A stretch of 64,000 nt of DNA from Coenobita brevimanus (taxonomy: Eukaryota > Arthropoda > Malacostraca > Decapoda > Coenobitidae), in NCBI GenBank assembly GCA_032717465.1, contig CM064696.1:54059777-54123776 (forward strand), in the 5' to 3' direction. Positions 24,801 to 40,818 of the stretch are shown here, piece by piece (positions within the stretch are counted from its first letter, which is position 1; each line of letters begins with the position of its first letter). The notes under the pieces are model-generated. The model was not told where the DNA came from. It worked only from the letters and a program-made list of their open reading frames with translations, and searched no databases. The position numbers and the translations under genes were made by a program.

Positions 24801-27800
24801 TATTGAGAAGATTAAGAATACTAGTAAGAGAGAGAGAGACAGAGAGAGAGACAGAGAGAGATACAAATAACCCCCTTATGCACTCAAGCTCAGTATTTTA
24901 CACAGCACTAATAACTATCTATATTTTACACTAGTACCCACTGGCTGAATCTCTTACATTCAATAAACAACTATATGCAAAGCCATTCAAAAATATGTTA
25001 TGCTGTACAAACAATGTTTCTTTTAGTACAAAAAGGTAATGCCAGACACATACATAGGACTATCATGGCCAATTACTACAGCAGCCTAAAATTCTGTACA
25101 TATAAGTAAAAAATTAACACTGTATTTAACTGTAAAGGTTAATAAGGTACTGAAAAACCTGGGGAGTTCATGCTATGCATAAGGAAATATTAATTAATGG
25201 TCATGAACTATGATCCCTTCAAATAAATGAAGATAACATACAACTTTATTATCACTACAGTATTACCTTGATGAGTGATGAACAGGGTGGCTTTAGGAGT
25301 GGTAGAGGATGTGTGGATCAAATATTTGCAATGACACAGATACTAGTGAAGGTCTGTGAGAAGGACTAAAAGGGATTTATGGCATTTATGGATCTGGAGG
25401 AAGCATACGACACGGTAAACAGATTATGGACGATTTTGCATATATATATGGTGTAAATGGTAAGTTGCTGATGGCCAATGAACAGCTTTTATGATGGTAG
25501 TGAAGCATGCATTAGAGTAGGTGGGCATCTAAGTGAAAGGTTCAAGATCAGTGATGATGTGAGACATGGCTGTGATGTGATACATGTACAGGTATATATG
25601 AACTGAGTTATGAGAGAGGTAAAAACACAAGTAATGGAGAGAGGGATAGCACTGGTGATGAATTATGGAGGATGGAGTATCTCAAATCTGATGTATGCAC
25701 ATGATGCTGTACTTGCAAATAATGGACAAGAGCTTGTTAGACTGGTGCTGAGTTTTGTATATATGTCTGTAATCATCATGCTTTGACAGTTAATGCAGAG
25801 AGAAGGAAAGTTATGGTTGTTGTGATAGAAAGTTACTGTCTGTGTGACAGTAAATGAAGAGGTAGATTTGAACTGGTACGAAAGTTTAAGTACCTGGGGA
25901 TAGTGATATTTGAAAGAGACATAAATGTGCAATAGAAGTGAAAGCAGAATGGCACAGGGAAGGAAAATGGCTGGTGCTATGAAGGCCTTAACAAGGAAAA
26001 GAAATCTGACATTGGCAGATGCAAGAAACTTCCACGAAGTTTCAGTGCCTGTGCTAATATAACTGCCAGATTATGATGTGGCATAAAATGAGAAGTCAAG
26101 CATACCTGCAGTGGGCATCGGGCTGTTGTGGAATGTATGCAGAATGTGGAGAATGGAAAAGACATGAAACAAAATGATTTGTGAAAGATGCAAAGTAAGG
26201 TAGTCAATAGACAGAGTCAAGTAGAGTATTCTTAGTTGGTATGGGTATGTGGAGAAAATGGCTTTGAACTGAGTGGTGAAATTGGTATATCTGAGCAAGT
26301 TTGAAGGTGGGAGGAGGCATGGTAGGCCAAGAAGAAGGTGGGTAGATACAGTAAATGATGGTGTTAGAAACAGAAGTATAGAAGCTGATGAAGCTATCAA
26401 CTTGACAAGGAATAAGGTATGGAGTGTATGACCAGGGTTTGGCACCCCTTTTTAACTTGACAGTCAGTGGACTGACTCTGTAGATAGGTGACTGTGAAGC
26501 TGTGTGGAATGTCTGGATCTATCAGGTGGAGCCAGGATTCTGGACGCTTGAATGGAAAGTGAATTGGAGTGTGGCCCATTCAAATGGGAAAACTTTGGTT
26601 AACATTCCTTTCTATTAGGCTTTCCTAACTCTGGATGATGATGATGTGGATGAGGACGATTACCATAAGGAAATGTTCATCCTATGCCACAGCTATGAGG
26701 TCAGTTCTTTAAAGTACATCATAAGTATACTTTACATAACAGTTACTTTGCATCAATTCTAAAGCAAACTTCCTTTTGTTCACAATCAAACTCACAACAT
26801 TCTTCATTCATGTAAGTAAGATTTTCACACATGAACAAGTAACAAAATTCACAGACAAAAATTACAGTAACTAAATACCCAAGAAAAAAGTAAGAAATTT
26901 ACCAACTGTTGAAAGAGAAAAGTATTTTGAGATGATCTGTTAACCTCCAGGTAACCAAAACCACAATTATTAAGTCTGGAAATATGGAGGACCAACTGTA
27001 CCTTCTGCTCCAGACCAACAGCCCTAAAGTGTAAAGAAGGAAGGGAAAACAGCCTCTAACAAGCCTCTTTCATTATATTGCAACATAAAAAGAACATAAC
27101 GTACCTACACACTAAATACTGTACATAATGCAACAAGTAAAAGACATACAGTACATACATTCTACATACATCATACACCTCCTATAAATGTGGAAATCTG
27201 CTGCGTAGCTAACATTTTGTCTCTACCCAGGGTGGTTATTTGCGTGAAAACTGAAAATTAAAGAAACAGCCACCTCCATTTTACACTTTATGTGGTGTTG
27301 GAGCATGAGATTAGGCTATAGCAGTTCAGTACACTTAAAGGTAGATGACCAGCTTCCCCTGGCAGTATTGAAAAGCCTCCAGTCTCCACTTATGAATGGT
27401 CATCACTCTGACTAAGGTGTTCTAACCACTTAGTAAACACCAAACATGTGGCTCTACCTGAGAATGTGATGATGTTGTGGTGGAGGAGGTCGCTGTGGTG
27501 ACTGTGATGTTTGTTGTGGGACCTGCTCGACTCTCCCCTTCTGCCCCTTCCCCCTCCATAAACCCAGACGAATCGGACTGGGCACTGCTGGAGCGACACA
27601 GGGGCCCCACACTCCCTCCACCACGCACCAGCAGCTTCGTCCCATCCTCACCACCAACTTCACCACTACTCATATTACCCTGCTGGAAGGAACCTCATAT
27701 TGGTGACTCACAATATATAAAACTACAAATATGATGCTATGTTTCTTCTAAGACTGCTTGGCAGATGAAGTTTGTATTATGTATGAATAATGTCACAATT

Positions 27801-30800
27801 CTTGTAACTGTATTATGTATTTCAAGCACTAGTGAATTCCTTTAAAAGAACAGGTGTTTTTGAGAGACACAGTACCAGTATTATTTACACTGATCCACAT
27901 ACTGAAGTCACGGTACAACTGATGTTTTATACTGACTGAAGGTTGAACCACGTGCCATCACCACCTAATTACTTCCCAACACTTGCTGGAAACCTTTGGA
28001 GAAGTTGCTAAAAATATATAACTAACCTGATCCATCACTACAGTAGCAGGCTGATGGCCACTTGGATCAAGGAAGGCTGGATTGGTCTCGTCCACACATT
28101 CCTGTCTCCGGAGCCCACCATTTCCTCCACGCTGTGCTGAGGAGGGCTGGTGTCTCAGTTCATTTGTGTTTACCCCCATGCCAGAAGGATGTGAGAAATG
28201 ACTAATACAGTGGATAGGTGAAACTTGGGGTCGAGCCCCAATACAGTTTTGGCCAGGGGGTACCAGGTTCTGAGAGGGGTGTAGGAACCTTGCTGATGGA
28301 CTCAAAATTTGTGGTATCTGGTGGCGGGGGTCTGAAACGAAGGCAGTACAGTGGCAAGGGCGAGGCATGGGAAGACTGTGTGACGGGTGACTGAAAGTTT
28401 GCTGAGGAGCTATGAGGTTGTGACAGGAGTGATGGAATGCTGGGTTGGTGCATGCATGAGTACACGGCTGCTGAAGGGGTACAGGGCTGTGAAATGAGTG
28501 AAGCTGTGACTGTTGCAATGTGACAGGACAAGATGGGAGATGGTGAGGTGCAATTGTGTTATAAGTACTGCCAGCATCACTACAACTATGCTGGGAGGGA
28601 TCTGCTTCACTGATGGCCTCTTGCATGGTACTGGAACATTCATCCTCTGTGTCCTCTTCAGGAATGCGCTCCTCTACCTCATGTGCACTGCTGGTACTTT
28701 TGCGCTTGTGGCTACCCAGCCTTTTCAATAGCCTTTCCTTTCGCAGCCGTTCTGCTGAGTCACTGGCATTGCTGGTCTGGGGAAAATATGCCACTATAAC
28801 AACACACAGCAACACTCCTCTGGCTATAGGGTAATTACGTGCAAGAGGGTCCTGAATAAATTCTGTCTACCTACTTAGGGTTGGCCGCAGACAAACTGCC
28901 TCCATGCTATCCTGTCCTTCACCATCAGATCCCCTCTCCAGCTCACATTCCCCTCTCAAATAACTCTCCACCCCATCCCTTCATCTCATCCTCAGTTTCC
29001 CCATCCCTCATCTCCCCCCCACCTCCCTGAAATACAGTCTCTTAGTCAGTCTTTCATTCTCCATCCACTCTAAATAATTAGTCATATTACAAATGAAGCC
29101 GAAGCTTTCTGCAAGTAAACTGCCCCATAAACTATATACCATGCCATCACAGTGCCCTGCCTTGATGAAAGTGGCAGAATTATTTCGACATTTGGAAAAC
29201 ACTGTTTTACTAGTGCAATACAACAGCTTTGGACTGATTGAAGAGGTCGAAGTTGGGCCAAAACTGTTGTATCTCCATAATAAAACAATTCTCCTAAATG
29301 TGGTTCTAATTCTTTGATACCATCTATCTACATATAGTGAGATGCCCTAATCCTGGAAGAGGTGGCCACAAACAAATAATGTATCTTCCAAGTCATTCTG
29401 TCCTCTGCCATCAGGCTGACCTCTCTCCAACTCACACCTTTCATATACTCCTCCACCTCATCTCTTATTCTCATCTTAAATCTCTCTCTCCCCTTCCTAC
29501 TTTCCACCACACTCACATACATTCCATCATTCTCTCATTCTCCATTATCTCCACATAGCCAAACCATCTCACAGCACTTCTCCTAATAATTTTTAGCATA
29601 TTATATATTTTAGGAAAAAAAAACTCACCATTCTTTAGACCTTCAATAGGGCTTGTGAATGGCTAGGTCAGATAGAGCTAATGGGTTCAGAATAGGAGTC
29701 AGACTGCCTTCAAGTTACTGAGTTGGAGTGTCAATAAAGCATGCAGGGCACTGTAATGCAGCCATAATTTACTTACGGTAACACTACATAGCACATTAAC
29801 CTAGATATACTCCTGTGCATTACTGGTGGAAACTATATCGATAACAATATACAATACACACAAAAGAATGCTAAGGTGTAATATGCTAAATAATAAATGG
29901 CTAAAGAAGAAATGTTATTAAGCTTCCTATACTACCTAGAATATGGTTTAATTTCATACCACATTCATTCAGCCAGACAATCCTGGACACCAACCTACAT
30001 CCTAATACTACTCTTGTTTCACTGACTCACCCTTGCATCTTTCTTGTAACATATACATTCCTTTAATGCCCATTTCTCTTTCTCTCTCTCTCTCCTTCTC
30101 TCCCACTTAACTGGAGTAAATTCTGAGGACAATAATACAGTACTAAGAACACAGTAATGTATACTTACCAAAGTGGTTGCATCGAATGGGTCAGCCACGT
30201 GGTGAGTGTCATAGAGGTGGTGGCGGGAGCGACGACTCAGGTCTTGCTGAAGCAGGCGCAGTGACTCCCGTAGGTCCTCCTCACTGCTATCCACACTGGT
30301 GTTGGATGATGCCATAGACCACACTGAGTCCTTGTGCTGCAGAAGGTCATGGTATGATTCTCCCTCCTCTCTATCCTCATTCTCCTCCTTGCCCTCCTGA
30401 GCTTCCTGGACTTCATCAGAAGGCTCCTGGTCACTGAGCAGTTGGCCATCACGGCCAATGTCGAAGGACTTCTGGCCGATGATGAGCCTCTTGCGGGGAA
30501 CCTCCGGGGACTTCTGCCCCTGCAGGTCTAAGAAGCGTCGGTTTTCCGGGTTGAGGACAGAGGATAGGCGCGACGGTCGTGCTGCAGCCTGCAAGGTGCT
30601 CATTACATTATTCGTCACTACTGTTTGCTTGGCCAGTTGAGCAAACCTCTTTAGGCCAGTCACCTCCTGGGTAGGTGGGGGGGCTGGAATATCCTCAGTC
30701 CGTGGGGGTGGCCTCTCACGATTTTCACGAATATTTTCCAGGAGCTGTGTTATCAGTGGAGATACAGTTGCCACCGACGACTTCCGCAGTGCTGTTACAG

Positions 30801-31319
30801 TCATACAACAGCCATACACACATACACAAACACAACAGACATACATGTATACACACATGACCACACACAATCCATATCATCACAGTCACACAAAAGGAGA
30901 AGGGTAAAAATTAAATGAAGTTGAGACACAAACAGAAACAAAATAAAGTACCAAGTGTACAAAAAATATGAAAAATTTTAACATTAATGAACTAATCAAA
31001 CCATCTGGTAAGGAACATAATTAAATAAGTAAAAACAGTAGAACAAAATGCTTGCTCTATATGGACTGATAAAAACATAATTTACAAGTACAGTATATCC
31101 ATTATACAGATATTGCACAAAAGGCTTCAGAACTTGTGTATAATGACTTTCTATACATTGAGGGAAGGATACTTAAAACATAAAAATGTGGTAGATGATT
31201 ACTGCTACAAGAAAGAAACAGAGTACCAATAATGAACTGAATCATAACTGAACATACTCAGACTATAAAAGAATTAGATTTTCAGATTTAAAAATTAGTA
31301 ATAAATAAATGAATAAAGA

Positions 31320-31356
<37 letters not shown>

Positions 31357-31409
31357 CTATACCACGCCTACACACATGCACGCACGCATGCAAGCACGCA
31401 CACACACTG

Positions 31410-31484
<75 letters not shown>

Positions 31485-33828
31485 CACACAAATTTCAGAT
31501 CAAACTCATATTCCATAGGACTAATATGAAAAACACATCCTCTTCATCCGCATTTGTTCTACTGCATACTTATGGCACACGAGACCACTTACTTAGAGCC
31601 TGAACTGTCACACAAAAGTTGCTTAATATAAACTACCTGTACAGTACTTACATGTGGCAAATACTGTAGTTGATATTCCAGTCAATGTATTATTTATATT
31701 ATTAAGAAACATCACCATGAATCATTTATGTCATGATCCTTCACGGCAAAACCTGATCGTTCGGTAACAAAAAAATATTCCTGACTTATTAAATTGCTTT
31801 GCTGTGAAATGTACGCTAACTGGATGTGTCACGTGTGGCTATCAGCACTCTACTATCTACCTACTGTATCTCAAAGGAGTATGAAGGTGCAAAGATCTAA
31901 TATATACACCACAACAGTACTGTATAGTACATGTACTAAAGAATCACACTAGACCACTGACATGAACTACAGCCAGATTCATGAGAATAAATGTTTCCTA
32001 TGTTATAAAAGTTAAGGATGAATTAATCAATGGTGATGTACTCTCAACATGACAAATATACTACATAACAGTGAGGCTCTAGGATGGTAGTTTCTGGCAA
32101 GTTCCCAATTCAATTAATACAACACCATGCTTCCTTCAAAGAAATCCCTGTACTTTAGTGTAATATATTAGGTGAGGTGGGTACTTTACTTCCTTGCAAT
32201 ATACAGAAGGAATAATAATTTGGGGGAAGTAATGGCAAAGATTTTTTTTATTTCAGAGACCAACAAACTGGGGTAAATGTTGTTTTAATTCTGATCTTAA
32301 TAATAACAATCAACAGCAGGAGCAACAAGGGAGCAAGATATAACAAACTTTTATGCTCAGCTTACATACCACAGAAACCTTTATAATGTCTATCTATAAA
32401 CAAATATGGCACAAGATAAAGCTGATGAAAAGTGGGTTATGGACTTGAAAAATAATGTAACTAAATCTAATGACCATACAGTAGTTCATTCCATATAACA
32501 ATTACACTTGGCAATGAATTACACCTTTAGCTGTTGGTTTATTGCTGCTTAATGCCAGTCTATCTGTGAGGCCAACTACAGGTACAGTACAGTATAAGTA
32601 AAGTATATACATCACATGGGGATCCAATACCCATTTTTGGCAGACAGTACCTAACCAGGGTCAGACAAGGGTCCTTGCCATGGTGAGGTGCTGGAAAATA
32701 TGAGGAGGTTTGACTCTTGGGCAGACAGTGCAGCTGCTCTACCCGCAGTGCACAGCTTCGCCACATGTAAGCTCCCCTTCAGTGCCTTTCCCTCCCCACA
32801 GGACTTCACTCTACCTGCATCACCTGTAACTATAATTCTATTTTGGAATGGACTGTAGCTACAGGTGAAGAGAGGAAGTATAAGTAGGTGGGGACAGGTG
32901 GGAGTTATGACCAAGTGTAATTCTTATTTGAGATGAGTTTTAGATATGTGTAGAAGTTCTGTGGCAGGTGGTGCTGGAAAAAAAAGGATTGTTTGTTCTG
33001 AAGAGATGGAGCTTGGGGTGTTTGACTGACTAAAGAAGGATGGAATGTGGGATAGATGGGAAACTACCGCAGGTATTTGAGTCTAAATTTCTTGGTTTGT
33101 ATCTATAGCTGGCACGGTGAGACTAAAATATGCAAAATGAGACCAATAAATTGATTTCCAAAGTGTGACAATGTTCTCATTCAGAGATTATGGGATACAG
33201 TTGAGCATGGCCTCTAAAGCTATTCTTGTATTACATCAGAGCATTGATTCTATAATAATCCTGGGTCATAAACTTCAAAAGTACGTTGAGTATAATTTTC
33301 CAACATCTGAGATTATGAACAAATATTAACATAACAGGTGGTTAAGCAAAACTGGCAGCAAACAACTAGCTAGTTATAGCAAACGGGTCAGCAAGGGACA
33401 TGAGCATGAGATGATTTTGGGTCAAACCTGTTCCTGAAGCAAAAGCTGTCTCTTTATAGTACAGTCTAGGTAAAAGGCTCCTTTATATCTCTGGGACATG
33501 ACTGCACGAAGATTTCAAGTTGATATGACTCCCTTTTTAGTTTAATCTTCTGTTACATGGACTGAGATACTTTAAACAAACTTATAAATTTTCTGTCACA
33601 ACCAGGATATATTTTTACAGGAAGGATAAGGAAAGTGTAGTCTCCCAATGTCTCCTGTTCTTCCTTCAGGAAACAATTAATGGTTAAGAGACAAATTATC
33701 ACAGGTTGTAAGTGTTTTCTCTAAGATGAACATAAGAAGGAGAGTGTAGTCTTCCCATCTCTTCAATTCATCCTGCATGAACAAATCTAAGTTACAACAG
33801 GAAACTGACCATAAATGTGTTTGAGAAT

Positions 33829-33859
<31 letters not shown>

Positions 33860-36800
33860 GGACCTCCTTTCCCATCTTAGGGCAGCATGAGAAGTAGCAA
33901 TGTCCAGAGAGTCCAAGTCTACCCAATCTAATGGGGCATGCTTCCATTCACTCATCATTCAACTCCCCGGAATCCTGGCTCTATCTGATATGCCAAAAAC
34001 ATTCACCACATTCTGTAGCTTCACATAAACATATCCGATAGAGTCAATCTCACCCCAAATTATTTTATTCATCTTAGGAAAAGCCTCTCATATTGTTGGG
34101 AATTACTAATGCTAAACCTAACCTTTCTACCTTGAATAAAACTGTCAGATGGCAAGAATGAAATGAAAACAGGTCCCAGATCTGAAAGAGTTAACAAATA
34201 ATGGGATGAGTTTAAATTTTCATACAGATACTATACAGTTCTAAGGGAGATCAATTAAACCATTTACCAAGGCTGTACCATGAATGAGATCTGAATACTG
34301 TATTGTACTGTGAAACTACAATTAACTTGGCCAAGCACACACTGCTAACACTGAGGAGGTGATGCATGTGTTGTAGAGGTATAAAAATATCACATATACA
34401 CACAACCTAGTACATTACTGTACTTCTACTCAGCTTACACTTTCTATCTTACTTGAGATAACAACGTCTGCATTTCAACACCCTCGATCCAAAGGCATTT
34501 TTATATTGTTTTTACTGCCTGCATATGACATTATTCAGCTTTAGAGACTTTTGGGGTTTGGGGGTTGGATTTAGCTTTCATTAACCCTTTCACTGCTGAA
34601 GCTCTGTCTCAAGCTGACGAAAATCATTTGCAGGTAGCAAAAACATAAATGTCATCAGTTCAAAGGGGTTAACTCTCTGCTCTGGGAACTATAGTATACT
34701 GAGTAACCAGCTATGGACAGAACTTGAGATGTAGTGGTTGGATGATGATGATATGCAGCTATTTATGTATCAGAGCTTTTATGCAGCACCCAAAAACCTG
34801 AATCCTATGCTTTATATGGTAATGAATGTTTGAATATCTTGAAAACATATCAGCCTTACAATTATGCTATGATTATGCCATATACATGTACTATGGCTCA
34901 AAATGAGAGCTATATTAAACCAGTTCACTCCAGTAACATTATTTTTTCATTTTACATCTGCCATCTTTAGATGATTTCATTCGGCTTTGGAGAGATTCTT
35001 CAAACAGGACAGGTCAGACAGATAATTAAAGCATACTTCACTACATAAGGTCCTCCCATAGCTGAATAAAATCATCAGGAGACCACAAAACTAAATGAAA
35101 TAGAATGTCATTTGGACTGAAGGAGTTAATGTTCTATTCCTTAGCTTAGGATATTGATTGTATTGTTTGTAATGAATATAACTACCACAAAAGCTTCACT
35201 GTGACACAAAGCATTATGGATTATGATCCTCTAAACAACAAAATCCAAACATCAATGATAACATGCATAATGAACACACTTCAAGAGGAGACTGTAGTTC
35301 ATACTGCCTTAGGGAAAGAAAAGAAACCTCAGTCCTCAGAAAGTAACACCCAAAGACAAGAAATATACCTAATTAGCCAATGTATAAGTACCATAAGCAC
35401 TGAATACAGCTAAACACCGATTATTCCGAATACAGTACACTGCTTGGGAACTGGGTTTTCTCAACTGCCAATTCTTTTTCAGAATGGCACAACTTACTTT
35501 GAATGTGAATTGATGGACTTCAGGCTGAAGCTGCCCTTTATCTGAAGCCCACAATCATCATTTCAAGGGACAGGGAGAGAGTTGAGAGACACTTGTATAA
35601 CCAGGCAGTAAAGTTACCCGATTACAGCACTGCCGCTGCGTAAAGGTGTCCCTCCATTACACAACAAGCCTGAATAGCAAACTAAAGGATGTGTGGCCCA
35701 TACCAATGGGCATTCTGTTGGTAGTTCTAACTGTATCTTTCCTTTTCCTGTAAATAGCTGCTACCCCTCCCATTTAAAATAACAGGATATAAGGTTAGGA
35801 TGATGAGGTATGGAGCTACACTATTAAGTTCTGTACAAATAATATCCAGATAATCAGTGCTCAAATGTACAGTACTGAGTAATAAGAGTAGATTTTATTA
35901 ACAAATTTCAACATCAGTCACCAGCAACACAAGCTACTCATTCATCAATTTGATATACTTTTCCAGTGCCACTTCATAAGTCTCTGATATCACTACTACC
36001 AGATGAACAAAATCCTGGCCCTTAAAAAGGTGGCAACGAGTAGCTACCAGCAGCTTAGTTTCACAGCAGACTTAAAGAGGCTAAAAAGAAGGCACCTGAC
36101 AATACCTACAAGTACTGTACAGTAATTACTGGTCTAATACTAACTATGGTAAAGTATTAATGTACACCCTTCCTCATTTGTAGTTAAATTACATGAAAGA
36201 TCAATCCTTTGTGATGACAATGTGTAATTCTTACTGGTATATGTAAAATCAAAGTCTCTGGTAAGTAAACTCATCAGTGTTCCACTGGTGTAGGAAAAAT
36301 AAATAAGACAGAAGGAATACACTAACAACACCATGCTGCAGTTCTGCCACTAAGTTATATTATCAGGGAACTATTTACTGACCATCATTCTAGTTAAGAA
36401 ACTAGATGCCCAGTACTGTTAAAGTTTTCTGACAAAATATTTGCAAAACCTAAATACTGTACACTCTCCATATTCTCTTTACTATACAGGCAATTACACA
36501 TGAAATGCCTGATCATCATCTGTTACAGTCTATATTGTTATGGCAAATAAACATTACTTAAATACTGTATCAGCACATTTTAAGATACATTGCTTCATGA
36601 AAATTCATAATGTAAACACACTACTGTAGTTATTTTTGAAAATTTTAAATTTAACTTGAAATATGAGTAACAGTACAAATCACAGTATCACCGGTACAAA
36701 CAGTACTACTTTGGTTTCCTTGTACAATGAGACTCAAAAGTTCACCTACTATTCCACACTGTCTACTTCATTCTTTGGTAAGTCCACCACTTTCCTCTCT

Positions 36801-39800
36801 GATGCATCATGGCACACAGAATCACCTATGGGCAGAGAAACTTACGAAGTCTCTCTCAGCTTGGAAATACTGACTAGCAATGTAAAGTCAGAAGCAGGAG
36901 TGGTAAAATCCTGGGCAAACTTTTGTTCCCAAATACATACACAATAACATTACAGCTAGGAGGGCAGCATTTAGATTATAAGGCTAGGAGGTGAGGGCAG
37001 CAGAGAATAATATATGCAATAACAGCTTTATATTTCAATTCCCACCTCAACTTTATATTACACACTCTTCTTTTTTATTTGCACTGTGCTTTAATACTAC
37101 ATCACAGCTGCATATGACAGGACAACACTACAAGTAATAAGTGTTGATTACTTTCAACTTTACCATTTACTACTTCACTACTTTTCAAACATTAGCATTC
37201 TATGAAAATAGCTCCAGATAATTGGACCCAATTACAATTTCACTTGTTTGAGGAAAGACACAATTAACATGTTAGAAGTCACTGATATGGAATATGGTAA
37301 TGGCATATACTGTATATTACCTCAACAATGCTGTGCATACAGTGCATTTGTTCTAACCTCAAGAATACTGTACTAAAGCATATTTGTTCTAACCTGAAAT
37401 ATCCTTACTCCCTCTCAACTCAATTGATGCCAGGAATTGTTGAGGTGAAAGGTTTATTTGAGTGGTAACCAAAGACACTCATTCCTACCTCATAGCTACA
37501 GTTCATCAAACATCATGCAATCATGAACTGGCATTCAAGCTATGGGAGTTGCCTAGTTCCATCATGTGAAAACAAGCCAACAACAGCTATGTTTTCTTGA
37601 TTTTGTGTATTGGGGAAATATCCTAATTTAATACTGCACCACTGTGTGATGTGGGGTCTACAGGTGTTAGGGAAAGCACTAGTATTGTTAGCAGGAAGAA
37701 TATTGTATTAATGCTGGTAATACACAAATGATATGAGGAGTGCTCATATTTTAGTCCACTGAGGTGTTTTATTGCAGATAACAATGATGAGGTGGGCACT
37801 GAGCAGGCATGCTGTGGAGGTGATATGTTTAGTCACAGCAAACACTAGGTGGTATGTAGTGGGTGATATATTTAGTTATACTAGTGCAAAGTTCGGATAT
37901 TAAAGCGATATGTCGTGTTACAATAAAGACAAGATGGGATGGTGTGGAGGTGATATGTTTAGTTAATGCAACTGAGGTGGAATATGATGGAGGAGATGCT
38001 TAGTTACAAAGAAAAGTGGTATTTTGTGGAGGTGATGCTTAGTTACAACAATGATGTAGAGGGATGTTGTAGGCAAGACAGATGTGCAGTTCCAAGCAGC
38101 ATCACTCCCTCTGAATGGAGAGGAAGCGATGTCGGTGGTAGTGGTGGAGTGAGGCCGGAGCGGAGCGGACAGAGGGTTGGGGTGACTGTGGGCGGAGGCG
38201 GTGGCGGCGGCGGAGGTAGCGACGACCGCGGGGGGACAACCCGGTCCTCCCCACAAGCCCTGTAACAGTGTCCACCCCAGTGCTGCTTACTCTTACCACA
38301 CCACACTACAATACAGACTGGCTCACCTACACAAATTATTATATCATATACTTCATACTAAACTACGGTCATCTCTCATATTTGTGGTTTTGACTTCTTT
38401 GCTTTTGGTTATTCACAGATAAGCCATCACAAAATACATTACTTTAAGAAGCGTTCTGGGATGATTGACCTTTTTGTTTATTTTTTTTTAAATTCTGAAA
38501 TAACTTTAAACAAAATTTTGATGTCCAGTGACATTTTGGGCACTATAAGGGTTTTTAGGTAATCATGTAGAGTAGTCAAACTGCAACTATGGGGTACCTT
38601 TTAGATTTGTAGGTTTTCACTACTCAAGGGGGTGTTTGTTCTTTAAATCTTGTAAAAAATAAGGGATGACCTCAATCTATTTATGCTGGTTTAATTTCTG
38701 ACAATTCAACAACAACCACTAGATTAGCACAACTATTACCTACCCGGTACTAAATGGATGGAATTATTACCCAAGTTAAAAAAAAATGAAAAAACTTCCA
38801 CTTAGAATAATAAACAAAATTCTAGTAGATTTCCAGACATCCAAACACCAAATAATTCAAAAGCTATTTTTTTATGTTCTTTATTCATTTATTTACTTTA
38901 TCTTCATCATCATCATCATCATCATCCAGACCACTTTCCACCTAAGGATTAGGTGAAGTTTATCTATTTATTCTTTTTAAACTCATAATAATCTTTAGGT
39001 CACAGCCATTCTGTTTAGAAAACTGGAATTCTACTGAATTTTACATAAAGTTTTATAAAAAGTACCCCCCAAACATCTACTCTCAATCAGGATGAAGAAC
39101 AGAGACAAACAGAAACAGCAATACTGTAGCAGTAAAATATTAAAAAAAGAAAAAAAAAATTGGCGCAATGTTCCAACAACCATGCAGGAGAATGGATTGG
39201 GAAACAATAATATAATTTCCGATGAACTCTTCTATGGTGCCTTTCTGAACTCCCAGAATCATTCCAGCACCACACTAGTAAGAGGTAACTTTACACAGTC
39301 CCATCACTGACAAGTTCTGTTGGAGCGGATAATCACTACAGCACAGCCACTTGTCAGGAAAGAGAGGAGCTATATTGAAAAAATAACCAACTAATTTTCC
39401 CAAATGAGATAATATATCCAAACCAAGGCATATCTATAGGACCATAACCGCTACAGGATGGCTGGGGTACTTCAAGAATTACTCTGGCAACCATCTCTTC
39501 ACGGGTTTGTGATAACTCTACACAGATATATCCACAATACAGGCAGTAATCACAGCAAAAGCAAATGCAAAACAAAAACATATCCAAGCTAAACACTCAT
39601 AAAGTATAAATAAACACAAAGTATGAATATAAAGTATGGGTACATAAAACCTCTCCATCAGTGCAATTTGCTATGATACGAAATTTTCAGATTCCCAATA
39701 CAATGTAAAGTAAAATTCTGTTTCACTTTAGGAAACATTTAGCAGCACTAGTGGTGGGTTTTCAATATGAACAAAAATGAAAGAACAGCACAGAACAAAA

Positions 39801-40760
39801 ATTGACAAGATGGCATTTCACAGCATAGAGACCTCCAGGAATCATTTACTTCAATTTCCAAATCAATCTCTCCTATTTCTTAACAGCTGTTGGGATAAAA
39901 CATATTACTGATTATATTATGCTCACATCCTCACACAGCTGTGTAACTTCTTCTTGTGGATTCTGAATAGTTCACTGTTTTTAAAAACCAAACAATTTGG
40001 TTATGGTACTAGCCTATATATTGTCAAACCATTCATTTAAAAAAAATCAATCAATCAATCAATCAATCAATGTCATGATCTGACTGTTGTAACAATGAAA
40101 AACACAACTTTACGTCTTAAACAATGCAGCAAGTGTCACAAACTAAACTATCACCCTCCTACATTTTTTGCTGCAATAATGTTGCTAACATAATACAGTG
40201 CACATACAAAAGAAATACTGGAGAAAAAATAAAATCAACAAGCTGTTATAACTTCTACCAATCAAAAATAACAACACACACAGAATATAAAAACAATTAA
40301 ACACAAGGAGCATACTGAGAAAGTCAAATAACCATCAAGTGAAAATAAAAGAGGAACAGTGAGCGTCGCATCCCTTTTAGCCTGGGGACGTCATTTGTAT
40401 TTCTTTTTTGACGTCTCCAAATGATTTTATTCAGCTTACAAAAGATTTTTTGAACTGGATGGATTAGACAACTGCCTTCATAAAACCCTCCAATATAAAA
40501 AGCATTTCCTAAGCTGAATAAAATAGTCTCATGGCTGAAAAAAAAGTTAAAAAGGATGTCACCGAGGTTCAAGGGGTTTCACAGGCACCAGTGCATATGA
40601 GCAAGACACATTACTTGGCAATGAGGTAAGGATAATATCAGCCTAAAGAAATGTTAATAACCACTGAAAAAGCTAAAACTATATATCACTCACTGACTCC
40701 AAAAAACACAAGCATGCAAACACGCATGCATACACACACACATGCACGCACACACACGCA

Positions 40761-40818
<58 letters not shown>

